Shown here in pieces: positions 5,643-13,357 of a stretch of DNA of 18,708 bases (its first letter is position 1; every line of letters begins with the position of its first letter). Under the pieces are notes generated by a model. That model searched no databases. It worked only from the letters and a program-made list of their open reading frames with translations, and had not been told where the DNA came from. The DNA is taken from assembly GCA_964505305.1 (NCBI GenBank), contig CAZDHE010000018.1, positions 1-18,708 on the forward strand. Direction: 5' to 3'. A program made the position numbers and the translations under genes. The stretch is from JAXHLG01 sp964505305. Lineage in GTDB: Bacteria > Patescibacteriota > Minisyncoccia > Moranbacterales > DUUL01.

Positions 5643-6425
5643 ATGGCAAAATTTAATGATATTGATTTGAATAAATGGAGGGAGTCAGAAGTGTGGACTG
5701 ATAGCCTTTGGATAATAAAAACGAGAGATAAAAATGGAAAACACGATGGCTTCTATCACGGAAACTTTATCCCTCAAATTCCTCGTCAATTGATCTTAAG
5801 GTATACTAAAAAGAACGACGTTGTTTTTGATCCATTTTTGGGAAGCGGAACTACTGCTTATGAAGCTGAATGCTTAAAAAGAGATTTTATCGGAATTGAA
5901 ATTCAGAAAAATCTAGTTGATTATGTAAGAAAAAACATTGAGCCAATAGATAATTTTTCAGAATTGATAGCTGATGATAGTACAAAAAAAGAGCCGTTTA
6001 AAAAAATAAAAAGGGTTTTAAGTAATCATAAGCGCGAAAACATCCAATTAGCAATTCTACATCCACCTTATGCCGATATTATAAAATTTAGCGATTTGAA
6101 AAATGATTTATCTAATACAAAATCTCTCAAAGATTTTTTAGGGAAATTTGCTGAAGTTTTGAAAAAAACAATAGATATTTTAGAAAATAACAGATATCTA
6201 GCAATTGTTATCGGCGATAAATATTCGGCAGGGCAATGGGTTCCTTTGGGATTTTATTGCATGAATGAAGCGCAAAAATTGGGGTTAACCTTGAAAAGTG
6301 TTATAATAAAAAACATGGCAGGCAATCGCGCCAAACAAAACAAGGAGGGAATTTGGCGTTATAGAGCGCTTTCAAGCGATTATTATATTTTTAAACACGA
6401 ATACATTTTAATATTCAAAAAATAA
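5643..6425 (+). CDS. DNA methyltransferase (N6-adenine/N4-cytosine type), first modification gene
   Basis: The protein has 260 residues. Motif I (SAM binding) is DPFLGSGTT at 63-71, preceded by a motif-X-like region (FYHGNFIPQIPRQLILRYT, 37-55) and followed by GIEI at 84-87. The catalytic motif IV appears as HPPY at 140-143 instead of the usual (D/N/S)PP(Y/F), a notable variation. Motif order is X, I, IV, with the remaining part, including any target-recognition region, after it. It is the first gene of a tight operon: the endonuclease starts one base after its stop. Its role would be host DNA protection. Whether it methylates adenine or cytosine cannot be decided here. Sequence is AT-rich compared with flanking genes. 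Confidence 0.82.
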   Translation: MAKFNDIDLNKWRESEVWTDSLWIIKTRDKNGKHDGFYHGNFIPQIPRQLILRYTKKNDVVFDPFLGSGTTAYEAECLKRDFIGIEIQKNLVDYVRKNIEPIDNFSELIADDSTKKEPFKKIKRVLSNHKRENIQLAILHPPYADIIKFSDLKNDLSNTKSLKDFLGKFAEVLKKTIDILENNRYLAIVIGDKYSAGQWVPLGFYCMNEAQKLGLTLKSVIIKNMAGNRAKQNKEGIWRYRALSSDYYIFKHEYILIFKK

Positions 6426-6426
6426 T

Positions 6427-7326
6427 ATGGAATACATAAAATCAAAACTTTCAGATGATTTAGCAGAAAAAATTATTGGCAACAAAGAAATGGCGACAGA
6501 GTATTTATTGCGCTTAAATGATATTAAGCCAATATCATCTTTAAAATTTAAAACAATTAGCCGAGGTAAAAATGCAGGCAAAAAAGTTTTAGATCTAAAC
6601 ACCAAAGAGCTTTGGAGGGCTGTTGTTGAAAGTTGGGATTATGATGTAAGCAAAAAAATCATCAGAGATATTTTTAAGGAAACAGATAAATATAAAAGTG
6701 GGAAAGAGGCGAATAAAGCAATCGAAGTGCTTACAAAAGAATGGCAATCTCTTAAACTCGGAGATATTGCTTGGCCTTTTTCACAAGGCGCTTTTGATAA
6801 TTTTGTGCAAAGAGTAAATTCTGAAAAAGAAAATGGTTTTGTCAAAGATGACAAGGTAAAAGTTGCTGCAGTAAAATACAGAAGAATAAAAGAAATTAAT
6901 ACGGTTAGAAATGATTTTATAGAAACTTTAATTTTTAAAAAAAATAATAATATTTTGCCGACATTGAAGCATCGGCGATACGTTGATTTTTTTATAAACG
7001 GAATTTCTTTTGATCAAAAGGTTGCAAAAAGTCCAACAAATGAATTCAAAAGACATTTCAAAGATGCTTGGCGAGAAGAAGCAATAAAAAAGCCTGAGCT
7101 TGTTGCGAAATATCTTTATAAATACCAAGACGAGGGCAGATTTGGAGCCGATCCAAGATTGTTAGTTGTTTATATTGATGAAGATGTTTCAATAGATAAA
7201 ATTAGAGAAATTATAAATAATACTGATTTGAAGAATCCTATTGAAATAAATTTTTCTTATAAACATAAGTTGCAAGGGGAAAAAAATTATAAAGTCCCTT
7301 GTTTTGTAATTTTATTACATAACTAA
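6427..7326 (+). CDS. Type II restriction endonuclease, PD-(D/E)XK-like
   Basis: The protein has 299 residues and no membrane span. It lies between two DNA methyltransferase genes with gaps of 1 and 4 bases, the classic position of a restriction enzyme. The likely active site is RRYVDFFINGISFDQKVAK at about 183-201: Asp187, then Asp196-Gln197-Lys198 as a D-x-K end of a PD-(D/E)XK core. The N-terminal 150 residues are helical and charged and may hold the recognition part. I cannot name the specificity or a close relative. Two methyltransferases around one nuclease are typical of enzymes with asymmetric sites (type IIS), where each strand needs its own methylase. That is inference. Confidence 0.7.
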   Translation: MEYIKSKLSDDLAEKIIGNKEMATEYLLRLNDIKPISSLKFKTISRGKNAGKKVLDLNTKELWRAVVESWDYDVSKKIIRDIFKETDKYKSGKEANKAIEVLTKEWQSLKLGDIAWPFSQGAFDNFVQRVNSEKENGFVKDDKVKVAAVKYRRIKEINTVRNDFIETLIFKKNNNILPTLKHRRYVDFFINGISFDQKVAKSPTNEFKRHFKDAWREEAIKKPELVAKYLYKYQDEGRFGADPRLLVVYIDEDVSIDKIREIINNTDLKNPIEINFSYKHKLQGEKNYKVPCFVILLHN

Positions 7327-7330
7327 AACT

Positions 7331-8398
7331 ATGAATTATATAGGCAGTAAATTATCATTGTTAGAATTTTTGGAAAAATCAATAAATAAGGTAGTTGACA
7401 AAAAATGCAACACCTTTTGCGATCTATTCGCGGGGACCGGAATTGTTGGATGTTATTTTAAGGAAAAAGGATATAAAGTCATAGCAAATGACATTCAATA
7501 TTTCAGTTATATTTTAAATAGACACTACATCGGTAATCACAAAGAATTAAATTTTACCAAATTAACAATAGAAATTCCGGAATTAAAAAAAATTAAAACT
7601 GAAAAAAGAAAAGTCTTTGTTTGCGACTATCTTTCTAATTTGAATGGTGTAAAGGGTTTTATTTATAAAAATTATTGTTTTGGTGGTACAAAAAACAAAA
7701 AAGAGTCGCGACAATATTTCTCTGACGAAAATGGAATGCTTTGCGATGCTATCCGTCAGAAAGTCGAGAATTGGAAGGAGCAAAAGTTAATTTCTGATGA
7801 CGAATATTATTTTTTGATTGCCACTCTACTCGAATCAATTGATAAGTTTGCAAACACTGCCTCTGTTTATGGCGCTTTTTTAAAAAAGCTAAAAAAAACC
7901 GCTCAAAAAAGATTACTCTTAAAGCCAGCAGAGTTGATTATTAATAATCGAGAGCATGAAGTTTTTAATGATGATATAAACAAGATTGCAGAAAAAGTTT
8001 ATGGCGATATTATATATTTAGATCCACCGTATAATCAACGACAATATGCAACAAACTATCATCTTTTAGAAACAATTTCTAAGTATGACAACCCCAATAT
8101 TTATGGAAAAACTGGTTTGCGTGATTATAGTAAACAAAAATCTCTTTATTGTTCAAGGGCGCAGGTTAAGAATGCTTTTAAAGATTTAATTTTGAAGGCA
8201 AAGGCAAAATACATCTTTTTAAGCTATAATAATGAGGGCTTAATGACTTCGAAGGATATTAAGGAAATAATGAGTTTGCGTGGCAGGTACGGCTATTTCA
8301 CGAAAGAATATAACCGATTTAAAGCAGATAAGGCTGAAAATAGAAATTACAAATCAAACCACACTGTTGAATATTTGCATTATGTAGTTTGTAAATAA
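7331..8398 (+). CDS. D12-class (Dam-like) N6-adenine DNA methyltransferase, second modification gene
   Basis: The protein has 355 residues and carries the D12/alpha-class motif order: motif X NYIGSK at 2-7, motif I DLFAGTG at 31-37, AND at 52-54, and catalytic motif IV DPPY at 231-234. Between I and IV is a long segment (about 95-225) that would contain the target-recognition domain. FANTASVYGAFLKK at 173-186 is a stretch I associate with D12 enzymes of type II systems. The start at ATG 7331 is 4 bases after the endonuclease stop, so the three genes should be cotranscribed. Its motif IV is canonical, unlike the HPPY of the first methyltransferase. The stop TAA at 8396-8398 is in the same frame as the decayed gene that follows. 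Confidence 0.9.
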   Translation: MNYIGSKLSLLEFLEKSINKVVDKKCNTFCDLFAGTGIVGCYFKEKGYKVIANDIQYFSYILNRHYIGNHKELNFTKLTIEIPELKKIKTEKRKVFVCDYLSNLNGVKGFIYKNYCFGGTKNKKESRQYFSDENGMLCDAIRQKVENWKEQKLISDDEYYFLIATLLESIDKFANTASVYGAFLKKLKKTAQKRLLLKPAELIINNREHEVFNDDINKIAEKVYGDIIYLDPPYNQRQYATNYHLLETISKYDNPNIYGKTGLRDYSKQKSLYCSRAQVKNAFKDLILKAKAKYIFLSYNNEGLMTSKDIKEIMSLRGRYGYFTKEYNRFKADKAENRNYKSNHTVEYLHYVVCK

Positions 8399-8404
8399 AT
8401 TATT

Positions 8405-8650
8405 ATGGGTAAACAATTTAATATAATTGGAAAAAATATTTTTGAGTTTAAGTATGATCCAATAATAAGTTTTTATGATTGGATTTTAGTAAATTAAAAC
8501 TTTTCAGCATGCCCTGCCAATCACAATGGAATAAGAAAATGACTAAAAAAAATAGAACAAGAACAGCAATTAGTAGACCAAAACCAAAAACTAATCCAAA
8601 TCTTCCAACAAAAAATTCAAGATAAAATTAATAATATTTGGGATAAATAA
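8405..8650 (+). pseudogene. Decayed C-terminal remnant of a type I-like restriction-modification subunit
   Basis: One frame runs from ATG 8405 to a natural-looking end at TAA 8648-8650, but is broken by TAA at 8495-8497 and TGA at 8540-8542. Pieces include SFYDWILVN before the first stop and CPANHNGIRK before the second. A final 35-residue coiled coil follows, containing QLVDQNQKLIQIFQQKI and ending in KINNIWDK. That coiled coil with a terminal W-D/E-K is how I remember HsdM/HsdS-type and related N6-methylase polypeptides ending. It looks like the tail of an older system overwritten by the current methyltransferase-endonuclease operon. The family call is from pattern memory; the two stops are directly visible. 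Confidence 0.55.
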
Positions 8651-8676
8651 TAATTTAAATAAATAATTCTATAATT

Positions 8677-9405
8677 ATGTCTGGAGATAAAAAACAATTT
8701 AAACTTCATAGCATTCAATTTGTACTTTTTCCGGAATCTTTTCATATGCCGGAGCCAAATAAAAGAAGCGAGTTTCTTGCTAAGCTCAAGGAAAGGTTTA
8801 GCGATGCCCAAGAAACCATTTTACCTATTCCTAATGACGCCCCCAAGGATATCCCAACTATGATTTTAAATGTACAAAATAATTATAGTATAAGATTTGC
8901 TCGGAGCAGAATAGATTTTAATTTTAATTCAAATTCAAAAGAGAAAAAGTCCATAGAAGAGATCTTTTCTTCTGAATTTAAGCCTTTGGCGAGTGATTTG
9001 GTTAAAACAATAGAAGATAATTTGACGGATACTATAAAAATTAAAAAAGTAGGATGTGTAATAAGAAGCTATATAGAAGCAGAGCAGCCCGCCTCTAAGT
9101 TTGAGAATATAACAAAAAATGATAGTGAATTATTTGATTTTAGTGATACTTCGGAATTTATGGTTAGAAATTTAAAGAAAGGGAAATTGGAGATTGAGAA
9201 TGACGAATATAATGTTAACGAAATTGTTTTAATTAAAAATCAAAAACTGAATCAGAAAGATGTTTTATTTGTGGAGTTTGATATGAATACCAACCCTGAA
9301 GAAAATTTAAAGCTGAATACATGGGAGTTAATAGAAAGTTTCTTAGAGGAAGAAAAGGAGAAAAATTCAGATACATTATCGAAAATTCAAACTAAAATGT
9401 TATGA
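8677..9405 (+). CDS. Hypothetical protein, first gene of a two-gene defence-island module
   Basis: The 242-residue soluble protein has no membrane span and no recognisable catalytic motif. It is highly charged and ends in an acidic-basic helical tail (SFLEEEKEKN). The layout, a short opening block (SIQFVLFPESF), a middle block with RFARSRIDFNF and then VGCVIRSYIE, recalls the TIGR04255 family found sporadically near defence genes, but this resemblance is faint and may be wrong. Its TGA stop overlaps the next ATG by four bases (ATGA at 9402-9405), so the two proteins are translationally coupled and probably interact. No ribosome-binding site is clear; ATG 8677 follows TATAAT at 8670-8675 too closely for that to be its promoter. 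Confidence 0.65.
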   Translation: MSGDKKQFKLHSIQFVLFPESFHMPEPNKRSEFLAKLKERFSDAQETILPIPNDAPKDIPTMILNVQNNYSIRFARSRIDFNFNSNSKEKKSIEEIFSSEFKPLASDLVKTIEDNLTDTIKIKKVGCVIRSYIEAEQPASKFENITKNDSELFDFSDTSEFMVRNLKKGKLEIENDEYNVNEIVLIKNQKLNQKDVLFVEFDMNTNPEENLKLNTWELIESFLEEEKEKNSDTLSKIQTKML

Positions 9406-10082
9406 GCGATCAAAATCAATATACAACAAATGAATCTTATGAAGGGGGGTCGGAAATGCCAAACGATAAAAATGTCGAAAAGGATGTTGATTTTTTAATA
9501 AAAAAAGACAAGGAAACTCAAAAAAAGATACAAGAAATCAATGAATATGCAACAGACTATTATGAATACCTCGGAGATCAATTATCAGAAATAAATACCA
9601 AACAAAATAATTTAGATAAACAGCAGAAAGAGATGGTCAGAGAAATGGAAAGATGGAAAGATGATAAGGTTAATTTAATAGAAATTGTAGGAATTTTTGT
9701 CGCTATTTTTACTTTTATTTCAGTTCAAGTTCAAGTTTTTAAAGGAGTGACCGGTTTTTCAAGAGTTGCTGGTTTGATTATTTTATTTTTTTCGGGTATT
9801 ACTTTCTTTCTAGCTTTGTTATTTTATATTTCGGAAACTTGGGTGAGGAAGGATAGAAATTCTATGCCTAAGTATTTTTGGCTTTTTATTATAGGGATTA
9901 TATTGGTGAGTTTTGGTGGATTGTGGGCGGTTAAATTTGGGGATAAGAATAACCCTTCGAACATTAAAAATAATAGAGATTTTATAGAATTAGAAAATAA
10001 AAACAATAGATTGGAAAAAAAAGTTGACAGATTACAGTTAGAAATGGAAGAAATTAAAAATAATCAAACAAATAAAAAATAA
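9402..10082 (+). CDS. Three-TM membrane protein with flanking coiled coils
   Basis: The protein has 226 residues. A hydrophilic, helical N-terminus (about 25-88) has a coiled-coil pattern (KETQKKIQEINEYA, NLDKQQKEMVREMERW). Three membrane segments follow, at about 91-112 (EIVGIFVAIFTFISVQVQVF), 121-143 and 157-178, and then a C-terminal coiled coil (LENKNNRLEKKVDRLQLEM, 197-215). No enzyme motif is visible. It overlaps the upstream gene by ATGA. A soluble protein coupled to a small multi-TM protein in a restriction island is the arrangement of sensor plus membrane-effector defence pairs. That function is inference from context only. Confidence 0.7.
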   Translation: MSDQNQYTTNESYEGGSEMPNDKNVEKDVDFLIKKDKETQKKIQEINEYATDYYEYLGDQLSEINTKQNNLDKQQKEMVREMERWKDDKVNLIEIVGIFVAIFTFISVQVQVFKGVTGFSRVAGLIILFFSGITFFLALLFYISETWVRKDRNSMPKYFWLFIIGIILVSFGGLWAVKFGDKNNPSNIKNNRDFIELENKNNRLEKKVDRLQLEMEEIKNNQTNKK

Positions 10083-10088
10083 TTAGCT

Positions 10089-10994
10089 ATGTCCATCTTC
10101 AAAATCACCCAAAACAAGCTAACCCTAATCAAAGAAAAATCCATAAAACTGGAAAAGGATTTGCAGAGGTTGACGGAGAATAATCTGGAAACGATTTTCG
10201 GGCTGAAGTTTGTGGCGAGTGAATTCAGTTTGCATAATTTCCGGATTGATTCCCTGGCTTTTGATGAAGAATCAAAAGCTTTTGTTATTATTGAATACAA
10301 AAAAGACAAAAATTTCAGCGTGATTGACCAGGGCTATGCATATCTGTCTTTAATGCTTGAAAACAAGGCGGATTTCATATTGGAATACAATGAAAGGATG
10401 AATAAGAATTTAAAAAAGGATGAGATAGATTGGTCTCAGTCAAGGATTATTTTCGTAGCTCCGTTTTTTACCAATTACCAGCAAAACGCTATTAACTTCA
10501 AAGACCTGCCGATTGAACTCTGGAAGATTACTAAATATGAAAACGACACTCTTTTGTTTGATCAAATACAATCTTCCGGCAAAAGCGAATCCATAAACAC
10601 CATATCCAAGAATCAAAAAATCCAAAAAGTAAGCAAGGAGGTTAAAGTTTATACCGAAGAAGAACACTTAAAAAACACCTCCGAAGACATCAAAGAACTA
10701 TATCAAGATTTAAAGGAAAGAATTTTGGAGTTGGGAGAGGGCATTGAAATCAAGCCCAAAAAAGTCTACATCGGTTTTATCTCCGGTAGTAATTTTGTTG
10801 ATATATTACCCCAAAAAAATCAATTAAAACTATGGCTTAACTTAAAAAAGGGATTACTGGACGACCCCAAAAAATATGCCAAAGATGTATCAACTACCGG
10901 CCATTGGGGGAATGGGGATTATGAGATTGTTGTTAGTCCAAAAACCGATTTAGATTACTTGATGACATTGATCAAGCAAGCTTATAACAAATAA
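10089..10994 (+). CDS. DUF5655-type protein with PD-(D/E)XK nuclease-like N-terminal domain
   Basis: The protein has 301 residues. The N-terminal half matches the predicted nuclease fold of COG3586-like proteins: FRIDSLAFDE then FVIIEYKKDKNFSVIDQGY, with Asp54, Glu69 and Lys71 as the D...ExK site. A linker with lysines and glutamates (about 170-205) leads to a C-terminal DUF5655 domain (about 206-300) with KPKKVYIGFISGSNFVDI and ending in VVSPKTDLDYLMTLIKQAY. Databases often call these predicted transport proteins, but the nuclease-like core suggests a DNA-directed role. It starts 6 bases after the membrane-protein gene and may belong to the same transcript. Its sequence is slightly less AT-rich than the preceding genes. 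Confidence 0.78.
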   Translation: MSIFKITQNKLTLIKEKSIKLEKDLQRLTENNLETIFGLKFVASEFSLHNFRIDSLAFDEESKAFVIIEYKKDKNFSVIDQGYAYLSLMLENKADFILEYNERMNKNLKKDEIDWSQSRIIFVAPFFTNYQQNAINFKDLPIELWKITKYENDTLLFDQIQSSGKSESINTISKNQKIQKVSKEVKVYTEEEHLKNTSEDIKELYQDLKERILELGEGIEIKPKKVYIGFISGSNFVDILPQKNQLKLWLNLKKGLLDDPKKYAKDVSTTGHWGNGDYEIVVSPKTDLDYLMTLIKQAYNK

Positions 10995-11003
10995 TTTATA
11001 AAA

Positions 11004-11534
11004 ATGAATCATAAAAAAATAAACTATTTACTACTGGCGGTTTTGGCGGTGTTTGCGTTTTTTGGTTTTGTGTTTCCGGTTATGGATGTTTCTATTCTCC
11101 ACGCTTTTTTGCCGGAGTGGGTTTTTGAATATTCCATTAGCTCTTTTGTGTTTACTCGGTTGGTGTTCTTTCTGGTTTTGTTTTATTTGGTTTTGCTTTT
11201 TCATTTCAAGAGAGTCCAAGTGCCGGGATTGATTGGCAAAGCGGCTTTTTTGATTATGCTTCTGGTCAATCCGGTTTTTCCATATTTTCCTTTGTATAGC
11301 ATTGTGATGGAAAGTGTTGCTATGATTTTTTTAATTTTTCTCTTTATTATGTTTTACTTAGAAAAAGAGGAAGAAGAGTGGAAATTATTGAAATGGTTAA
11401 AAGAAAAGACCACTCGCCAGATTGGCTTGGCATTTGCAGTTTTAATTTTATTTTTGACAATTTTGCTTCTATGCAGTAGCAAGGCCCTTATTATCCAGCA
11501 AAGAATTGAATTGGCAGGAGGGTTGTTTATGTAG
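11004..11534 (+). CDS. Hypothetical integral membrane protein (about five TM segments)
   Basis: The protein has 176 residues and is mostly hydrophobic. Likely spans are at about 6-26, 45-67, 74-95, 97-117 and 138-159, with a charged loop EKEEEEWKLLKWLKEK at 120-135. No family is recognised. It follows the DUF5655 gene by nine bases. An aggaggg (11516-11522) inside its last codons is followed by ATG-TAG, which I take as coincidence of the coding sequence. Confidence 0.6.
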   Translation: MNHKKINYLLLAVLAVFAFFGFVFPVMDVSILHAFLPEWVFEYSISSFVFTRLVFFLVLFYLVLLFHFKRVQVPGLIGKAAFLIMLLVNPVFPYFPLYSIVMESVAMIFLIFLFIMFYLEKEEEEWKLLKWLKEKTTRQIGLAFAVLILFLTILLLCSSKALIIQQRIELAGGLFM

Positions 11535-11617
11535 AGACGTTTTAACTCTTATGGCAATATTTAAAATATTTAATTTCAAAGAAGAATTTTGGAAAATAAT
11601 TAAATAATCAAATTCTT

Positions 11618-11989
11618 ATGTCATCCATCTCATATTTTCTCATCGGCGCCGCCATCGGAGCTGTCTCTGTTTGGATATACTCAAGCCGAAAAAATAAAGA
11701 CAGCAAGCGGAAAAATAAACTCCCGGAGCAAGAAAGGGAAGAGCAGGAAGAAGACGCTTTCGGATTGGAGAGCTTTAATGAGAAAAGACAGGAGAAAATA
11801 GATGGACGCAAGGATAAGATCTTAGAGGCGATCAAGAAAAAGGGGAGCGTCCAGACCGGCGAAGTCTCGAATATGCTGGGTGTGTCCAGAAACACCGCTT
11901 ATCGGTACTTAGAAGAACTGGAAGAAGAGAGTAGGGTAGAGCAGACCCGAGAATCCGGCCGAGCCGTCCGCTACCGGCTTCCAAGATAA
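11618..11989 (+). CDS. Membrane-anchored winged-helix/HTH regulator
   Basis: The protein has 123 residues. A hydrophobic N-terminal anchor (residues 5-21, YFLIGAAIGAVSVWIYS) is followed by a positively charged, then strongly acidic linker (about 24-60). The helix-turn-helix at about 66-103 contains VQTGEVSNMLGVSRNTAYRY, with the recognition helix SRNTAYRYLEEL, and a basic wing follows (TRESGRAVRYRLPR). This is the DeoR/MarR-like winged-helix pattern. It should be an inner-membrane-tethered DNA-binding protein. A 32-bp palindrome lies six bases after its stop and is repeated with the gene's 3' part at 13959-14132. The targets are unknown. Confidence 0.75.
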   Translation: MSSISYFLIGAAIGAVSVWIYSSRKNKDSKRKNKLPEQEREEQEEDAFGLESFNEKRQEKIDGRKDKILEAIKKKGSVQTGEVSNMLGVSRNTAYRYLEELEEESRVEQTRESGRAVRYRLPR

Positions 11990-12028
11990 CTGCTTAAATG
12001 TATCATACTGCAGTGTGACACATTTAGA
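11855..12028 (+). repeat. 174-bp direct repeat, copy A (3' part of the HTH gene plus palindrome)
   Basis: This segment runs from accggcgaagt in the HTH gene through its stop codon to catttaga, and recurs at 13959-14132 with 17 substitutions by my count, no gaps. It includes the palindrome at 11995-12026 (taaatgtatcatactg facing cagtgtgacacattta; 16-bp arms, one mismatch and one G-U). The palindrome has no U-tract. Confidence 0.85.
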
Positions 12029-12035
12029 CGTTAGG

Positions 12036-12220
12036 TTTATAAAACCGGAGAATATGATAAACTAGAAAAAAGACTGGCTAAGGGGGCGGGCTTTGTTACT
12101 GTTAAAATTATATGCCATTGTGCAGAAGAGAATCGGGAAAAACTAGAAGGGTGCAAAAAAGACCTTGAAGAACTGTTTTTGCTTGATTATGAGTATAAGG
12201 TTTTTGGATTGTCTAAATAA
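12036..12220 (+). pseudogene. Start-less coding remnant between repeat copy A and the dehydrogenase
   Basis: An open frame of 61 codons after TAG 12033-12035 reads like real protein (KLEKRLAKGAGFVTVKIICH, then CKKDLEELFLLDYEYKVFGL) and ends at TAA 12218-12220. It contains no ATG, GTG or usable TTG start near its beginning. I read it as the 3' end of a gene whose front was lost when the flanking DNA was rearranged. The family is not recognised. Confidence 0.35.
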
Positions 12221-12249
12221 TAAAAATATAACTCTTAATAAATAACAAT

Positions 12250-13254
12250 ATGGCTAATATAGCTTTTTTTGAAATGAAGCCCTGGGAAGAAAAGTATTTA
12301 AAGGCTAAGTTAAAAGGGCATTCATTGAAATTCTTTAAAGAGCCGATAAATGGTCAAAATATATCAGAGGTAAAAGACAGTGATATAATTTCCGTGTTCA
12401 TTCACTCCCAAGTAAATAAGGAGGTTTTAAGCAAACTCCCTAAGTTGAAGCTTATCGCCACAAGATCTACCGGATTTGATCACATTGATTTGAAAGAATG
12501 CAAGAAAAGAGGGGTCGTTGTTTGCAATGTTCCTTTTTATGGAGAAAATACGGTGGCGGAACACACTTTTGCTCTGATCCTTTCCTTGTCTAGGAATGTG
12601 CACAAGTCTTATGTCAGAACCTTAAAGGATGATTTTTCAGTTGAGGGCTTAGCGGGATTTGACCTAAAAAATAAAACCATTGGTATTATCGGAGGAGGCC
12701 GTATCGGGTTGCATGTGGCGAGAATAGCTCGGGTTTTTGGAATGCATGTACGGGTTTACGATGTTAACCAAGACAATTTTCTGGCGGAAGTTATTAATTT
12801 TAAATATATTGGTTTTGATGACTTGCTTAAAACATCTGATATAATCTCATTGCACATTCCTCACAACAAGCACACTCATCATATGATCAATAAGGAAAAT
12901 ATAAACAAGGCAAAGAAAGGGGCCATTCTGATAAATACCGCTCGCGGAGCAGTGGTGGACACGGAGGCGTTGCTTGAGGCTTTGGAAAAGAAAAGATTGG
13001 CCGGGGCCGGGCTTGATGTTATCGAGGGAGAGGAGTTGATAAAGGAAGAGCACGAACTCCTGCACAGTAAAACCAAAAACCCGGAAAAATGGGAAACCTT
13101 GGTAAGGAATAACAAAATATTCAAGATGGATAATGTTGTGTTTACACCCCATAATGCCTTCAATAGCACCGAGGCTCTGGTCAGAATACTGGACACAACC
13201 CTGGAAAATATTGAGGGGCATCTAAATAAGCGTCAAGTTAATATTGTTTCTTGA
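12250..13254 (+). CDS. D-isomer-specific 2-hydroxyacid dehydrogenase (D-lactate dehydrogenase-like)
   Basis: The 334-residue protein has full family length. It should reduce a 2-keto acid such as pyruvate to the D-hydroxy acid with NADH in the cytoplasm. The Rossmann nucleotide loop is GGGRIG at 148-153. The catalytic triad is present: Arg232 in NTARGAVVD, Glu259 in GLDVIEGEE and His301 in TPHNAFNS. The substrate-side motif TRSTGFDHID (71-80) is the D-LDH form. About 40 residues separate Glu259 from His301, as in D-LDHs with a lengthened loop there. It stands between the two copies of the HTH-gene repeat together with the quinone reductase gene. Its stop is TGA. The exact substrate is not determined. 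Confidence 0.92.
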   Translation: MANIAFFEMKPWEEKYLKAKLKGHSLKFFKEPINGQNISEVKDSDIISVFIHSQVNKEVLSKLPKLKLIATRSTGFDHIDLKECKKRGVVVCNVPFYGENTVAEHTFALILSLSRNVHKSYVRTLKDDFSVEGLAGFDLKNKTIGIIGGGRIGLHVARIARVFGMHVRVYDVNQDNFLAEVINFKYIGFDDLLKTSDIISLHIPHNKHTHHMINKENINKAKKGAILINTARGAVVDTEALLEALEKKRLAGAGLDVIEGEELIKEEHELLHSKTKNPEKWETLVRNNKIFKMDNVVFTPHNAFNSTEALVRILDTTLENIEGHLNKRQVNIVS

Positions 13255-13357
13255 GAGATAAAAAACGCCAGCGAAGTGAAAGAGGAGGGGGTGAATCGGG
13301 AGTTGCCTTGGAAATTCTGAAGCGAATGTATTATATATTAAGATAAAACTATAAAAT

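Noticed and set aside
8540..8542. TGA read as glycine or tryptophan (alternative code), making the 8405-8650 frame longer
   Set aside because: A TAA also interrupts the same frame, and several intact genes end naturally at TGA (4821-4823, 9403-9405, 13252-13254).
11516..11535. Strong ribosome-site aggaggg followed by ATG-TAG (start-stop) and a nearby 18-codon ORF at 11551-11607
   Set aside because: The word is explained by the last codons of the membrane protein, and the spacing to the next ATG is too long for translation.
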